Part shown: in pieces, positions 35,487 to 44,219 of the stretch
Position numbering within the stretch: the first letter of the stretch is position 1
Layout of the letters: each line of letters starts with the position of its first letter
NCBI GenBank assembly: GCA_913054135.1
Contig: CAJXJK010000004.1
Span: 248,001-312,000, forward strand
Source: an uncultured Flavobacteriales bacterium
GTDB lineage: Bacteria > Bacteroidota > Bacteroidia > Flavobacteriales_D > Crocinitomicaceae
DNA length: 64,000 nt
Reading direction: 5' to 3'
Position numbers and translations under genes: made by a program
The notes under the pieces: model-generated
What the model saw: the letters and a program-made list of their open reading frames with translations, nothing else
The model's database searches: none
Told to the model about the DNA's origin: nothing

Positions 35487-37040
35487 TTGCTTGACAAAAT
35501 AAAAATAGGATTAACGGCGCTTTTATTAAGCGCCGTTTTCATGCCTGCTAATTTGGCGTGGAGCCAGTCGCGTTTTGAAAACGACGGAGATCTGGTTAAG
35601 TTGATTTATGCCGAAACTGTTCAGGATGCTGAAGGTCATGTGAATACTACCAAGGCTGTCGGTAACGTTCATTTTGAACATAATAAAACAAACTTGTACT
35701 GCGATTCTGCCCTCTTCTTTAGAGACCTAGACCTCATTCATGCATACAGCAAAGTGCATGTCAATCAAGGTGACACCATCAATATGTTTTGTGACTCGCT
35801 AATTTATGACGGGAAAACAAAAATTTCTAAGCTTCAAGGAAATGTAAGAATGCGTGACAAAGAGTATAAGCTGGTCACAGATTCTCTTGAATATAATGGA
35901 GAGCAATCAATCGGACACTATCAGAATTTCGCTACAATAACGAGCATCACCAATGATATGAAGCTTACTTCAATTAAGGGTTTTTATCATGCCAACTTGA
36001 AAACTTTCTTTTTCAAAGATAGTGTTCGAATTACCCACCCTGATTATAATCTAGAATCAGATACTTTAGAATTTAGAACAAATACAAGCACTGCTCATAT
36101 TCATGGGCCCACTATAATTTATTTTGATTCATCTAGAGTAGAATGCAGTAAGGGTACTTTCTTCACTAAAGAAGACTATGTGCAGCTTTGGAACGGAGCT
36201 ACCTTAATTGACACTAATCGCACATTTTATGCTGATAGCCTACTCTACAATCAAGGCACTAGAGTTGGCGAAGGATACATGAACGTTGACCTTTATGATT
36301 CAACAGAGAACGTGCAATTCAAATCTGATTACTTATGGAAATCGTCCAATAACGACAGTCTCATCTTGACCGATAATGCCAAAATAATTCAATACAACAA
36401 AGACGACACCCTCTTTTTATTAGCCGATTCAATATTTCATTATGAAGACACATTAACAGAAGAAAAAACTTCGATATTTCAAACCAATGTTGCTATAATT
36501 AACGGTGACCTTCGAGTCAGATGTGATTCGGCATATTTTGGAACTGCAGATTCCATTATCAAATTTCATAAAAACCCAATAATGTGGAGTCAGAATACAC
36601 AAATGACATCTGACTCAATTCTATCTTCATTTTATGATGAAGCTTTTCATGAAGTTTACCTGTACCACAATTCATTTATTTGCAATGAACAAGACACTTC
36701 ACATTATGATCAATTAAAAGGGAAGTTTATGACTGCCTGGATAGACTCTTCTAAGATTCAAAAAGTGTTCATTCAACAAAATTCTGAATCCATTTACTTC
36801 ACATCCGAAAGCAAGAAAGACTCTCTAAATCAGGAAATTAAGACCATGACTGGTCGCAACAAAATTGACTGCAATGAAATCTATATTCATTTTAAAGAAT
36901 CTGAAATTAATAGCGTCTCATTTGTTGACCAGCCTACAGCAAAATATTCGCCTATTGAAAGCCTGAAGCCTACTGACTTTTTCCTTAAAGGATTTAAGTG
37001 GCAAATCGGCTTAAAACCTGAGCGAATATTAATAGAATAA
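35487..37040 (+). CDS. OstA/LptA-like protein
   Basis: 517 residues from a TTG 2 nt after the purA stop. No ATG is available before the signal peptide, and the TTG start gives a good one (MLDKIKIGLTALLLSAVFMP, cleavage near AWSQ). The body is a run of OstA-like beta strands (AVGNVHFEHNKTNLYCDSALF, SKLQGNVRMRDKEYKLVTDSLEY) as in LptA/LptD-N proteins that carry LPS across the periplasm. The Bacteroidota OstA-like proteins are longer than LptA, as here. A perfect hairpin with a T-run overlaps the signal-peptide codons. Role in LPS transport is by family. Confidence 0.82.
   Translation: MLDKIKIGLTALLLSAVFMPANLAWSQSRFENDGDLVKLIYAETVQDAEGHVNTTKAVGNVHFEHNKTNLYCDSALFFRDLDLIHAYSKVHVNQGDTINMFCDSLIYDGKTKISKLQGNVRMRDKEYKLVTDSLEYNGEQSIGHYQNFATITSITNDMKLTSIKGFYHANLKTFFFKDSVRITHPDYNLESDTLEFRTNTSTAHIHGPTIIYFDSSRVECSKGTFFTKEDYVQLWNGATLIDTNRTFYADSLLYNQGTRVGEGYMNVDLYDSTENVQFKSDYLWKSSNNDSLILTDNAKIIQYNKDDTLFLLADSIFHYEDTLTEEKTSIFQTNVAIINGDLRVRCDSAYFGTADSIIKFHKNPIMWSQNTQMTSDSILSSFYDEAFHEVYLYHNSFICNEQDTSHYDQLKGKFMTAWIDSSKIQKVFIQQNSESIYFTSESKKDSLNQEIKTMTGRNKIDCNEIYIHFKESEINSVSFVDQPTAKYSPIESLKPTDFFLKGFKWQIGLKPERILIE
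35513..35539 (+). terminator. Terminator-like hairpin inside the OstA-like signal peptide codons
   Basis: AACGGCGCTT and AAGCGCCGTT form a perfect 10-bp G/C-rich stem with loop TTATT, followed by four T. It lies 28 nt after the purA stop, where a purA terminator would stand, but within codons 9-18 of the next gene. It may be an attenuator, a weak terminator, or a translation brake. Confidence 0.55.
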
Positions 37041-37056
37041 TTTTATCTTTATCTCC

Positions 37057-40000
37057 ATGAAATTTCTGCTCGGAGGATTCTTTCTTTTTCTTAGTGTATT
37101 TGCGTATTCGCAAAACATGTATCCATACGGGCAATTTGGTATCAGAACCTTTGATCAGAATGAGAATAAAGGTGGATTTCAAAATTGGGATGTCATTCAA
37201 AATGATGATGGCTACATCTATGTGGCAAACACTGAAGCAGTATTAGAATTTAACGGGAGTAGCTGGACTAAATTTGAGTTTGACAATAAAGAGCATCCGC
37301 GTTCATTTGATAAAAATGATAGGGGAGAAATCTTTGTAGGGGGTATCAATGAATTTGGGAAAATTGGATATACCGATAAAGGAGAGGCTTATGTTGAAAA
37401 GCTTTCGGAAGGTTTAGACAGCTTAGATTTCAAAGATATTTGGCAAGTACATTGTATTGGAGAAAAAACATATTTTGCCTGCCGTCAATATATTTTCATC
37501 TATGATTCTACCGGAATCATACCAATGAGCATACCTGAAGGAGGTGAACTAGTTTCTTCATTTGCATTTGACGACAAAATTATTTGCCGTATGTTTTTTG
37601 AAGGACACAGAGCGGTTTATGCCTTTGTTGATGGTGAGTTCAATGAAGTTTTTGATTCGCAGCACTTAATCCCTAGATTAAATTTGGCTTATGATAACAG
37701 AAATTTCATTTTAGATGAAACGGGAAGATTCTATGAGCTAAAGAAAAATCAAAATGGATATAGGGTTGTTGCAGATGCTCGAAAAGCACTAGAAGTAAAA
37801 GATTCTGCTGAGATAATGTGTGCAATAGCAAATGATAAAATGATTGCCCTTGCAACAAAAAACAATGGAGTTCAAATTTTCAATCTTGATGGTAGATACC
37901 TGAGATCTTTCTCAGGCGCTCAAGGATTAGAAAATCTTCAAACGCATAGCATCTACTTCGATTACTACGACAATCTTTGGTTGTGTACCGACAATGGTGT
38001 GCTCTTTATTGAAACCTCATCAGCAATCACAACTTTTGATGAATCAAACGGAGTCACTGCAGGAACTACCGAAGATATAACATTCTATAATGATGAAATA
38101 TTACTGTCTACTCACAATGACCTCTTCACCAACAACATCAATAAGGGAAGAATTAATTTTGAACCGCAAGGGATTTTCGAAAACGGATTATTTCAAATTA
38201 AGAACTTCAAATTTTCAGATGGATCATTCGTGCAAATGGTGATCGGGAATGACGGGATTCTCACCATGGATGCTGACCACAACACCGAGGACATAGCAAA
38301 TGGTGTTTACGCCTGGGATCTTTTTCAATCAGAAACCGACAGAGATAGGATTTACATTGGTCTTGATGGCGGAGGTGTTGGCGCACTCTATTACAAAGAT
38401 GGAGAATTCACTTATGAAGAGTATCCTGGAACCTCAGGTGATGTTCGCTCCATTTGTGAACTAAACGGAAAAGTTTATTACACTGTGAAATATGAAGGTG
38501 TGCACATTTTAGACACACTGAAGACGCAAGAACAAAACAAGCTGGAAGGACTTCGTGAATATGGTGATTCTACTGAATACGATCAGTTCACATTAGAAAT
38601 TTTTAATGAGCAACTCTTCATTGGAACACTGAACGGACTTTATCAAGTAGAAAATGATAAGCTAGTTCCTTTCACTGCTGAGAACGAAAAATTTGTACAA
38701 AAACAACTGCTTATTCATAGAATTATGAATGATGGTGATGGTAAAATGTTCATCCACATGTTCTTTGATTCAGGAAGTGACAATGAAGTTGGAGAGTTTG
38801 GTTATTTCGAAGAGAAAGATGGCGAACTGCAATGGAATTCTACTGACTTCGCTCCCTTGAAGGATGAAGTGATTTTCAGCTTGGCTAAGTCAAGAGATGG
38901 AACATACTGGCTTGGAGGCGGCAATAACATTTACGTTTACAACGAATATGGCGGATCTGAATTCGGCAAACCTTTTCAAGCCTTTATTACGAATGTTTAC
39001 TTAAATGAAGAAGAGCTCTACCTCAAAAACACACACTATGCAAGCGGATCTGAATACGTAATCAATTATAAGAATAACTCATTCAAATTCGAATTCTCGT
39101 CTAATGCATATTTAGGCGGGATACAAAATGAATACTCTTACTTTCTAGAAGGTGAAGATCAAAAATGGAGTAAATGGAAGTCAAAGCCAGAAGCAGTTTA
39201 CCAAAGACTAGGCGAAGGTGATTACATCTTTCATTTGAAGGCGAAGAACTTTTACGGATTTGAATCTGAAGAAAGAACTTTTGCATTCTCTGTATCGCCT
39301 CCTTGGTATCGTTCATGGTGGGCTTATTTGATTTATGGAGTACTTGTGATCCTATTAATTTACGGTATTATTAGTGTTAGTATTAGTAGAGTAAAAGCTC
39401 AAAATGAGCGTCTTGAAAAAATCGTGGATGAAAGAACAGCTGAGATTGCGAAACAAAACTCAGAGTTAGAGCACCAAAAAGCCGAGATTCAGGCTAAAAC
39501 AAATGACATTTTAGACAGTATCAAGTATGCGGAGAGAATACAGAGGAGTTTCTTGGCCTCTGATGAACTGTTGGCGGCTAACTTGAATGAATATTTTGTC
39601 TTCTTTCAACCAAAAGATGTGGTTAGTGGTGACTTTTATTGGGCAGCAACTTTAGCCGACAACAACTTCGCTATTGTGAACGCGGATAGTACAGGACATG
39701 GAGTGCCTGGAGCGATTATGAGTATTTTAAATATCTCATCTATTGAATCTGCAGTGAAAGATAAACTGACAGATCCTGGTGATATTTTTAACGACACTAG
39801 AAATACCATTATTGAACGACTGAAAAAAGATGGAAGCCCAGAAGGAGGAAAAGACGGAATGGATGCCAGCTTGATTACCTTCAACGCAGATAAGAGTAAA
39901 ATGACTTATGTGGCGGCTCAAAATCCAATTTGGGTGATAAGAGACGGTGAGTTGACTGAGATTAAGCCAGAGAAAATGCCAGTGGGTAAACATGATAAAG

Positions 40001-40257
40001 ATGATATCCCTTTCAAAGGTGGTGAATATGACATCCAAAAAGGAGATCAAATTTACACCCTCACTGATGGTTTCCAAGATCAGTTTGGAGGACCAAGAGG
40101 AAAGAAATTCATGGTGAAGAAAATGAGAGAGTACGTCTTATCAATCTCTCACCTTTCAATGAAAGAACAGCACGAAAGAATTAAAGAAACCTTTACAAAA
40201 TGGAAAGGTGATATAGAGCAAGTTGATGATGTTTGCGTAATTGGAGTGAAAATATGA
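37057..40257 (+). CDS. Sensor: periplasmic propeller, Y_Y_Y domain, membrane helix and SpoIIE phosphatase
   Basis: 1066 residues. Signal peptide MKFLLGGFFLFLSVFAYS; a periplasmic two-component-type beta-propeller (~30-640); a Y_Y_Y immunoglobulin-like domain (~645-750); one membrane helix (755-777); a coiled coil (~785-835, ENERLEKIVDERTAEIAKQN is near its start); and a cytoplasmic SpoIIE/PP2C domain with FFQPKDVVSGDFYWA, NADSTGHGVPGAIMS, DGMDASLITF and LTDGFQDQFGG. The acidic metal ligands are present. It resembles hybrid sensor kinases, with a phosphatase in place of the kinase. It should dephosphorylate a STAS partner on an extracellular cue (inference). The stop overlaps the next gene (ATGA). 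Confidence 0.88.
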   Translation: MKFLLGGFFLFLSVFAYSQNMYPYGQFGIRTFDQNENKGGFQNWDVIQNDDGYIYVANTEAVLEFNGSSWTKFEFDNKEHPRSFDKNDRGEIFVGGINEFGKIGYTDKGEAYVEKLSEGLDSLDFKDIWQVHCIGEKTYFACRQYIFIYDSTGIIPMSIPEGGELVSSFAFDDKIICRMFFEGHRAVYAFVDGEFNEVFDSQHLIPRLNLAYDNRNFILDETGRFYELKKNQNGYRVVADARKALEVKDSAEIMCAIANDKMIALATKNNGVQIFNLDGRYLRSFSGAQGLENLQTHSIYFDYYDNLWLCTDNGVLFIETSSAITTFDESNGVTAGTTEDITFYNDEILLSTHNDLFTNNINKGRINFEPQGIFENGLFQIKNFKFSDGSFVQMVIGNDGILTMDADHNTEDIANGVYAWDLFQSETDRDRIYIGLDGGGVGALYYKDGEFTYEEYPGTSGDVRSICELNGKVYYTVKYEGVHILDTLKTQEQNKLEGLREYGDSTEYDQFTLEIFNEQLFIGTLNGLYQVENDKLVPFTAENEKFVQKQLLIHRIMNDGDGKMFIHMFFDSGSDNEVGEFGYFEEKDGELQWNSTDFAPLKDEVIFSLAKSRDGTYWLGGGNNIYVYNEYGGSEFGKPFQAFITNVYLNEEELYLKNTHYASGSEYVINYKNNSFKFEFSSNAYLGGIQNEYSYFLEGEDQKWSKWKSKPEAVYQRLGEGDYIFHLKAKNFYGFESEERTFAFSVSPPWYRSWWAYLIYGVLVILLIYGIISVSISRVKAQNERLEKIVDERTAEIAKQNSELEHQKAEIQAKTNDILDSIKYAERIQRSFLASDELLAANLNEYFVFFQPKDVVSGDFYWAATLADNNFAIVNADSTGHGVPGAIMSILNISSIESAVKDKLTDPGDIFNDTRNTIIERLKKDGSPEGGKDGMDASLITFNADKSKMTYVAAQNPIWVIRDGELTEIKPEKMPVGKHDKDDIPFKGGEYDIQKGDQIYTLTDGFQDQFGGPRGKKFMVKKMREYVLSISHLSMKEQHERIKETFTKWKGDIEQVDDVCVIGVKI

Positions 40258-40799
40258 TGAAGAAGAAAAATATCATGGGAATCTTAACCCTTGTGTCTCT
40301 TATCACATTGGCTTTATTAGGATTCACCATCCTTTCACAAGGAATAAATTTTAGTGCTTCCTTGGTTCAGCTTTCAATAGTCAATTTAGTTTTACTTGTT
40401 GTCCTTGCTGGAATTTACCTGGTAAACAATCATTGCGAAACAAAACCAATGACTAAGAAAATTATCTGGGCATTAGGAGGCGGGCTTGTTATATTTGGTG
40501 CAATCGTAGCCTTTAACCTAATTGATTTCAAGTCAGGTTGGAACTATTTAATGGGGGTCGGTTTACTCTTCGTGACACTTGTTCAAATGCAAATTTTAGA
40601 TTGGGAAATTAGTAAGGGAATCCTTAAGATATTAGGGCTTTTAACACTATTGGCAAACATCTATATGATTGCTTACTTCATGTTCGAACTAACTCCTGAA
40701 TCAATGGGAAGTATTTTAGATATAGCAGTTTTAGTGTCTGCTTTTGCTTTCTTGGTGGGCTTAATATTTTATGTCCCAAAGAACAAAAAAGCCCAGTAG
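40254..40799 (+). CDS. Multi-pass membrane protein, unknown
   Basis: 181 residues with about six hydrophobic helices and short loops (NHCETKPMTKK, KNKKAQ tail). It overlaps the stop of the SpoIIE sensor gene by 4 bp, so it is probably expressed with it and may act with that sensor. No family recognised. The frame runs from an ATG ATG pair; either could start. Confidence 0.68.
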   Translation: MMKKKNIMGILTLVSLITLALLGFTILSQGINFSASLVQLSIVNLVLLVVLAGIYLVNNHCETKPMTKKIIWALGGGLVIFGAIVAFNLIDFKSGWNYLMGVGLLFVTLVQMQILDWEISKGILKILGLLTLLANIYMIAYFMFELTPESMGSILDIAVLVSAFAFLVGLIFYVPKNKKAQ

Positions 40800-40888
40800 T
40801 TCAACAATCCGCTATGCATAAGTTCGCCTAGCACCTTACTTTCACAGCTTATTATATATGTAATTTCATCTTGGATTATAATATCAGG

Positions 40889-41815
40889 ATGAAATTTAAA
40901 GAAAATACTACCCTATCTGAGCTATCTAACTTTCTAGGATGCCCTTTCAAAGGCAATCCTGATTTAGTTATTTCAGGAATTAACGAAATTCATATGGTTG
41001 GAAGCGGAGACGTAGTTTTCGTTGATCATCCAAAGTACTACAAGAAAGCGCTAGAATCAGCTGCTGACGTAATTTTAATAGATCAAGAGGTTGAATTCCC
41101 CGAGGGGAAAGGGATTATCATCTCATCTTCTCCTTTTGATGACTTCAATAAAATTACAAAACATCATGCACCCTTTAAAAAGTGGGAGTCGGCTATAAAT
41201 GAAAACACAAGAGTACATCCTACTGTAATTATAGCTCCAAATGCTAGTATTGGACACAATGTTGAAATAGGTGAAAACACAATAATTAGTGCCGGAGCAG
41301 TGATTGGAGATAACTCAACAATCGGTAAAAATGTGATAGTAGGACCAAATGCTGTTATCGGTCATGACGCCTTTTATTACAAAAAAAAACAAGATGGATA
41401 CCACAAAATGCATAGTTGTGGAGGCACCATCTTAGAGGACAAGGTTGAAATTGGAGCCCTCACAACAATTGATAGAGGTGTAACATCAAACACAAAGATT
41501 GGTGAAGGAACCAAAATAGATAATCAAGTGCACGTAGGTCACGATACCCAAATAGGCAAGAATTGTTTGTTTGCGGCAAATGTAGGTATAGCTGGCTGCG
41601 TAATTATTGAAGATAATGTGACCCTTTGGGGGCAAGTTGGTGTTGTGAGTGACATCACAATAGGCGAAGGCGCAGTTGTATACGGACAATCTGGTGTAGG
41701 AAGAAGTTTAGAAGGAGGAAGAAGTTATTTGGGATCTCCTTGTGAAGAATCAAGACGAAAGTTTAAAGAATTAGCGGCCCTTAAAAAGTTGCCATCATTT
41801 TTAGAGAATCAATGA
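40889..41815 (+). CDS. lpxD: LpxD-type UDP-3-O-acylglucosamine N-acyltransferase
   Basis: 308 residues from the ATG. N-terminal uridine-binding-like domain (~1-100), then left-handed beta-helix hexapeptide repeats (IAPNASIGHNVEIGENTIIS, AGAVIGDNSTIGKN). HDAFYYKKKQDGYHKM and the QVHVGHDTQIGKNCLFAA region carry the candidate catalytic histidine of LpxD. The family transfers a 3-hydroxyacyl chain in lipid A synthesis. It is somewhat shorter than typical LpxD, and Bacteroidota often have a second LpxD-like paralogue, so this may not be the housekeeping copy. It overlaps the following phosphatase gene by 4 bp. Confidence 0.8.
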   Translation: MKFKENTTLSELSNFLGCPFKGNPDLVISGINEIHMVGSGDVVFVDHPKYYKKALESAADVILIDQEVEFPEGKGIIISSSPFDDFNKITKHHAPFKKWESAINENTRVHPTVIIAPNASIGHNVEIGENTIISAGAVIGDNSTIGKNVIVGPNAVIGHDAFYYKKKQDGYHKMHSCGGTILEDKVEIGALTTIDRGVTSNTKIGEGTKIDNQVHVGHDTQIGKNCLFAANVGIAGCVIIEDNVTLWGQVGVVSDITIGEGAVVYGQSGVGRSLEGGRSYLGSPCEESRRKFKELAALKKLPSFLENQ

Positions 41816-43056
41816 CCTATATTTCAGAAGAAGCACTTTTAGAATTAGAGAATAGGTTAAAATCAAAAGATTTTAAGATTAACTCATTGTTGGAAATTAC
41901 GACAGCAATTAACTCTAATCGTGCCGTATCCGAAATTTTGAACATCTATAATTACATCCTATCTGAACAGTTAGGAATTAGAAAATTTATTCTTTTCAAC
42001 CATCAAAAGTCTTGGCATGTTCTTGACAAAATGGGGATTAAAGGTAAAGTCAAAGACATTGATGTAGAAGAAGACTTCTTAAAGTTTTCAGAAATCACTG
42101 TAATTGAATCATCTTATAAAAAATCACTCGATAAGTTTGATGTGGTTATTCCTGTTTATCACAAAGATCAACCTCTTGCCTTCTTAGTGCTCGGCGGAAT
42201 CAAGGATCAACTATTAAGTAAGGACAAACGATCATTTATCAATTTGAATTTTGTTCAGACCCTTACAAACATTATTGTTGTAGCCATTGAGAATAAAAGG
42301 TTAGCAAAAGAAAGCATACATCAAGAGAGTGTGAAAAAGGAATTAGAGATCGCATCAGAAATGCAAAGACTCTTATTCCCTGAAGAACTCCCTACCAATT
42401 CAAAAATAGACGTAAGTGCTAAATATCTTTCGCACTCTGAAGTTTCAGGAGATTACTACGATTACATTCAATTAAATGAAGACGAGTTTATCATTTGTAT
42501 TGCTGATGTTTCAGGAAAAGGGATTGCTGCGGCAATGTTAATGGCCAACTTTCAAGCCACTGTAAGAACCCTCTATACATACAAGCGCTTTGAATTAGAA
42601 GAACTGGTGACAGAACTGAATTCAAAGGTTTTCGCTAATGCCAAGGGTGAGAAATTCATAACCTTCTTCATTGCTGAGTATAATTCTACTACGCGAAAAA
42701 TGAAATATGTGAATGCCGGTCATAACTGGCCTTTACTTTTGAGAGGAAAAACGAATACTAAATTGAATAAAGGTTGCATTGGTCTTGGCATGCTTCCAGA
42801 ACTTCCATTTTTAGAAAGTGGAGAAGTTGAAATTCAAAACAACACGACTTTAATCCTCTATACAGATGGTGTGGTTGAGCTCGAAAACCCGAGTAAAGAA
42901 CAATTCGAAACAGAGAGACTCATCAATATTGTACAAAATTTTTACCCACTCTCAATGGAAGATTTGAATGAAATCATCTTTTCAAAACTTGATGATTACA
43001 GAGGGAAATGTAAGTATGTAGATGATACGGCCATACTTAGTTGCCGAATATTCTAG
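41812..43056 (+). CDS. GAF-like plus SpoIIE/PP2C protein phosphatase, cytoplasmic
   Basis: 414 residues with no signal or membrane segment. Residues ~20-170 look like a GAF-type sensing domain, a short helix follows, and from ~190 a SpoIIE domain: SHSEVSGDYYDYIQ, CIADVSGKGIAAAMLMANFQ, YVNAGHNWPLLL, LYTDGVVEL and DDTAIL, with the metal-binding aspartates. It likely removes phosphate from a STAS anti-sigma antagonist. It is coupled to lpxD through a 4-bp overlap, which is an odd partner for a signalling protein. Confidence 0.88.
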   Translation: MTYISEEALLELENRLKSKDFKINSLLEITTAINSNRAVSEILNIYNYILSEQLGIRKFILFNHQKSWHVLDKMGIKGKVKDIDVEEDFLKFSEITVIESSYKKSLDKFDVVIPVYHKDQPLAFLVLGGIKDQLLSKDKRSFINLNFVQTLTNIIVVAIENKRLAKESIHQESVKKELEIASEMQRLLFPEELPTNSKIDVSAKYLSHSEVSGDYYDYIQLNEDEFIICIADVSGKGIAAAMLMANFQATVRTLYTYKRFELEELVTELNSKVFANAKGEKFITFFIAEYNSTTRKMKYVNAGHNWPLLLRGKTNTKLNKGCIGLGMLPELPFLESGEVEIQNNTTLILYTDGVVELENPSKEQFETERLINIVQNFYPLSMEDLNEIIFSKLDDYRGKCKYVDDTAILSCRIF

Positions 43057-43109
43057 AAGCCCATTTAATCTGATTATTTTCTTAATTTAGACCTTTAATC
43101 TAAACACTT

Positions 43110-43661
43110 ATGAAAGCACCATCTTGGGGAAAAGCCATGGGAATTGTAATGATATGCCTTGGGGCACTAAGCATCATTATGCAATTTTATAAAATATCTC
43201 TGAGAGGATTTGCCAGAATTCAAAGTGATGTAATGGATGGATTTGGAGATATTCCAATTGGTGATAAACCAAATCCGTTCGGTTCAATCATGAAGAATAT
43301 GTTTTACATGAGCGAAACTCAAGGAAACATAATTATGATCATTGGATTTTTGGGAGTTGGTTTGGCGATTTTCTATTTAATAGGAGGAGTCAAACTATTG
43401 CAAGCCCAAAAGAAAAACTACATCATGGCTAGAAATAGCGTAATTGTCTTTCTTGCTTTTAACCTAATCAGTGTTGTTTGGTTAAGTATGAACTCTGAAA
43501 GCTTCTACCTCTCAGCTATGCTTACTTACACAGGTGTAGGAGTTGCCTTTGATATTGCTGTTCTAATAATTCTGCTCACAAGTGACAAATCAGCTTACGG
43601 AATTGGCGAACCAACGGTTCAAGAAGGGAAAGAGACAGTAGATGATTTTGATGTACTTTAA
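43110..43661 (+). CDS. Four-helix membrane protein, paralogue 1
   Basis: 183 residues with about four hydrophobic helices. The start MKAPSWGKAMGIVMICLGAL and the acidic end (DDFDVL) are shared with the next gene, so the two are a tandem duplicate. Between helices 1 and 2 lies a longer insert (SDVMDGFGDIPIGDKPNPFG) that the paralogue lacks. Family not recognised. 10 nt separate it from the paralogue. Confidence 0.68.
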   Translation: MKAPSWGKAMGIVMICLGALSIIMQFYKISLRGFARIQSDVMDGFGDIPIGDKPNPFGSIMKNMFYMSETQGNIIMIIGFLGVGLAIFYLIGGVKLLQAQKKNYIMARNSVIVFLAFNLISVVWLSMNSESFYLSAMLTYTGVGVAFDIAVLIILLTSDKSAYGIGEPTVQEGKETVDDFDVL

Positions 43662-43671
43662 ATAAGAAAAT

Positions 43672-44190
43672 ATGAAACCACCAGTTTGGGGAAAAGCAAT
43701 AGGAATAATAATGATCTGTTTAGGATCACTCGGAATATTTCTGCAGTTGTACAAATTCATGATCAGATCCTTTTCTGAAATCAGCCATAACTTCAATAAT
43801 GGAAATGCTGTTTTGGGCGGAATATTTAGGATGTCCGAAGCTCAAGCTACAGGTATGCTGATTCTTGCTTTAATAGGATTGTTAGCCTGCGTGTTTTACA
43901 TAGTAGGTGGTGCCAAATTATTGAAAGCTACTCCTGAAAATTACAACTTCGGTAAGTATTCAATTCTAGCAATGCTATCCTATAACGCTATTTGCCTAAC
44001 ATGGATGCTGATGAATTCTCAGAATATCATGATTTATGCATTGGCGATTTATGTAGCCATAGGCCTAGCGCTTGATATTGCGCTATTCATTGTCTTTATC
44101 AAAAGTGATTCTTCGGGATACTTAAACGGAGGTGTAAAGACCAACGATTCTATCCTTGATGGATCTGATGACGACTTTGATTTTGAGTAG
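43672..44190 (+). CDS. Four-helix membrane protein, paralogue 2
   Basis: 172 residues; MKPPVWGKAIGIIMICLGSL, MSEAQATGMLILALIGLLA and the tail DDDFDFE align with the preceding gene (MSETQGNIIMIIGFLGVGLA, DDFDVL). Function unknown; it probably forms a hetero-oligomer or redundant pair. Its 3' end forms an inverted repeat with the end of the convergent lipoprotein gene. Confidence 0.68.
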   Translation: MKPPVWGKAIGIIMICLGSLGIFLQLYKFMIRSFSEISHNFNNGNAVLGGIFRMSEAQATGMLILALIGLLACVFYIVGGAKLLKATPENYNFGKYSILAMLSYNAICLTWMLMNSQNIMIYALAIYVAIGLALDIALFIVFIKSDSSGYLNGGVKTNDSILDGSDDDFDFE

Positions 44191-44219
44191 GGTAGATTAA
44201 TCTTCTAAAGCTCAAAATC
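44179..44219. terminator. Inverted repeat across two convergent gene ends
   Basis: GATTTTGAG and CTCAAAATC are perfect arms 23 nt apart, with an inner palindrome AGATTAATCT. The arms encode the acidic-aromatic C-termini of both genes. It could act as a shared terminator, though there is no strong T-run. Confidence 0.3.

Noticed and set aside
43086-43104. Inverted repeat TTTAGA-N7-TCTAAA before the tandem membrane genes
   Set aside because: Short, A/T-rich and without a neighbouring regulator; no more than chance expects.
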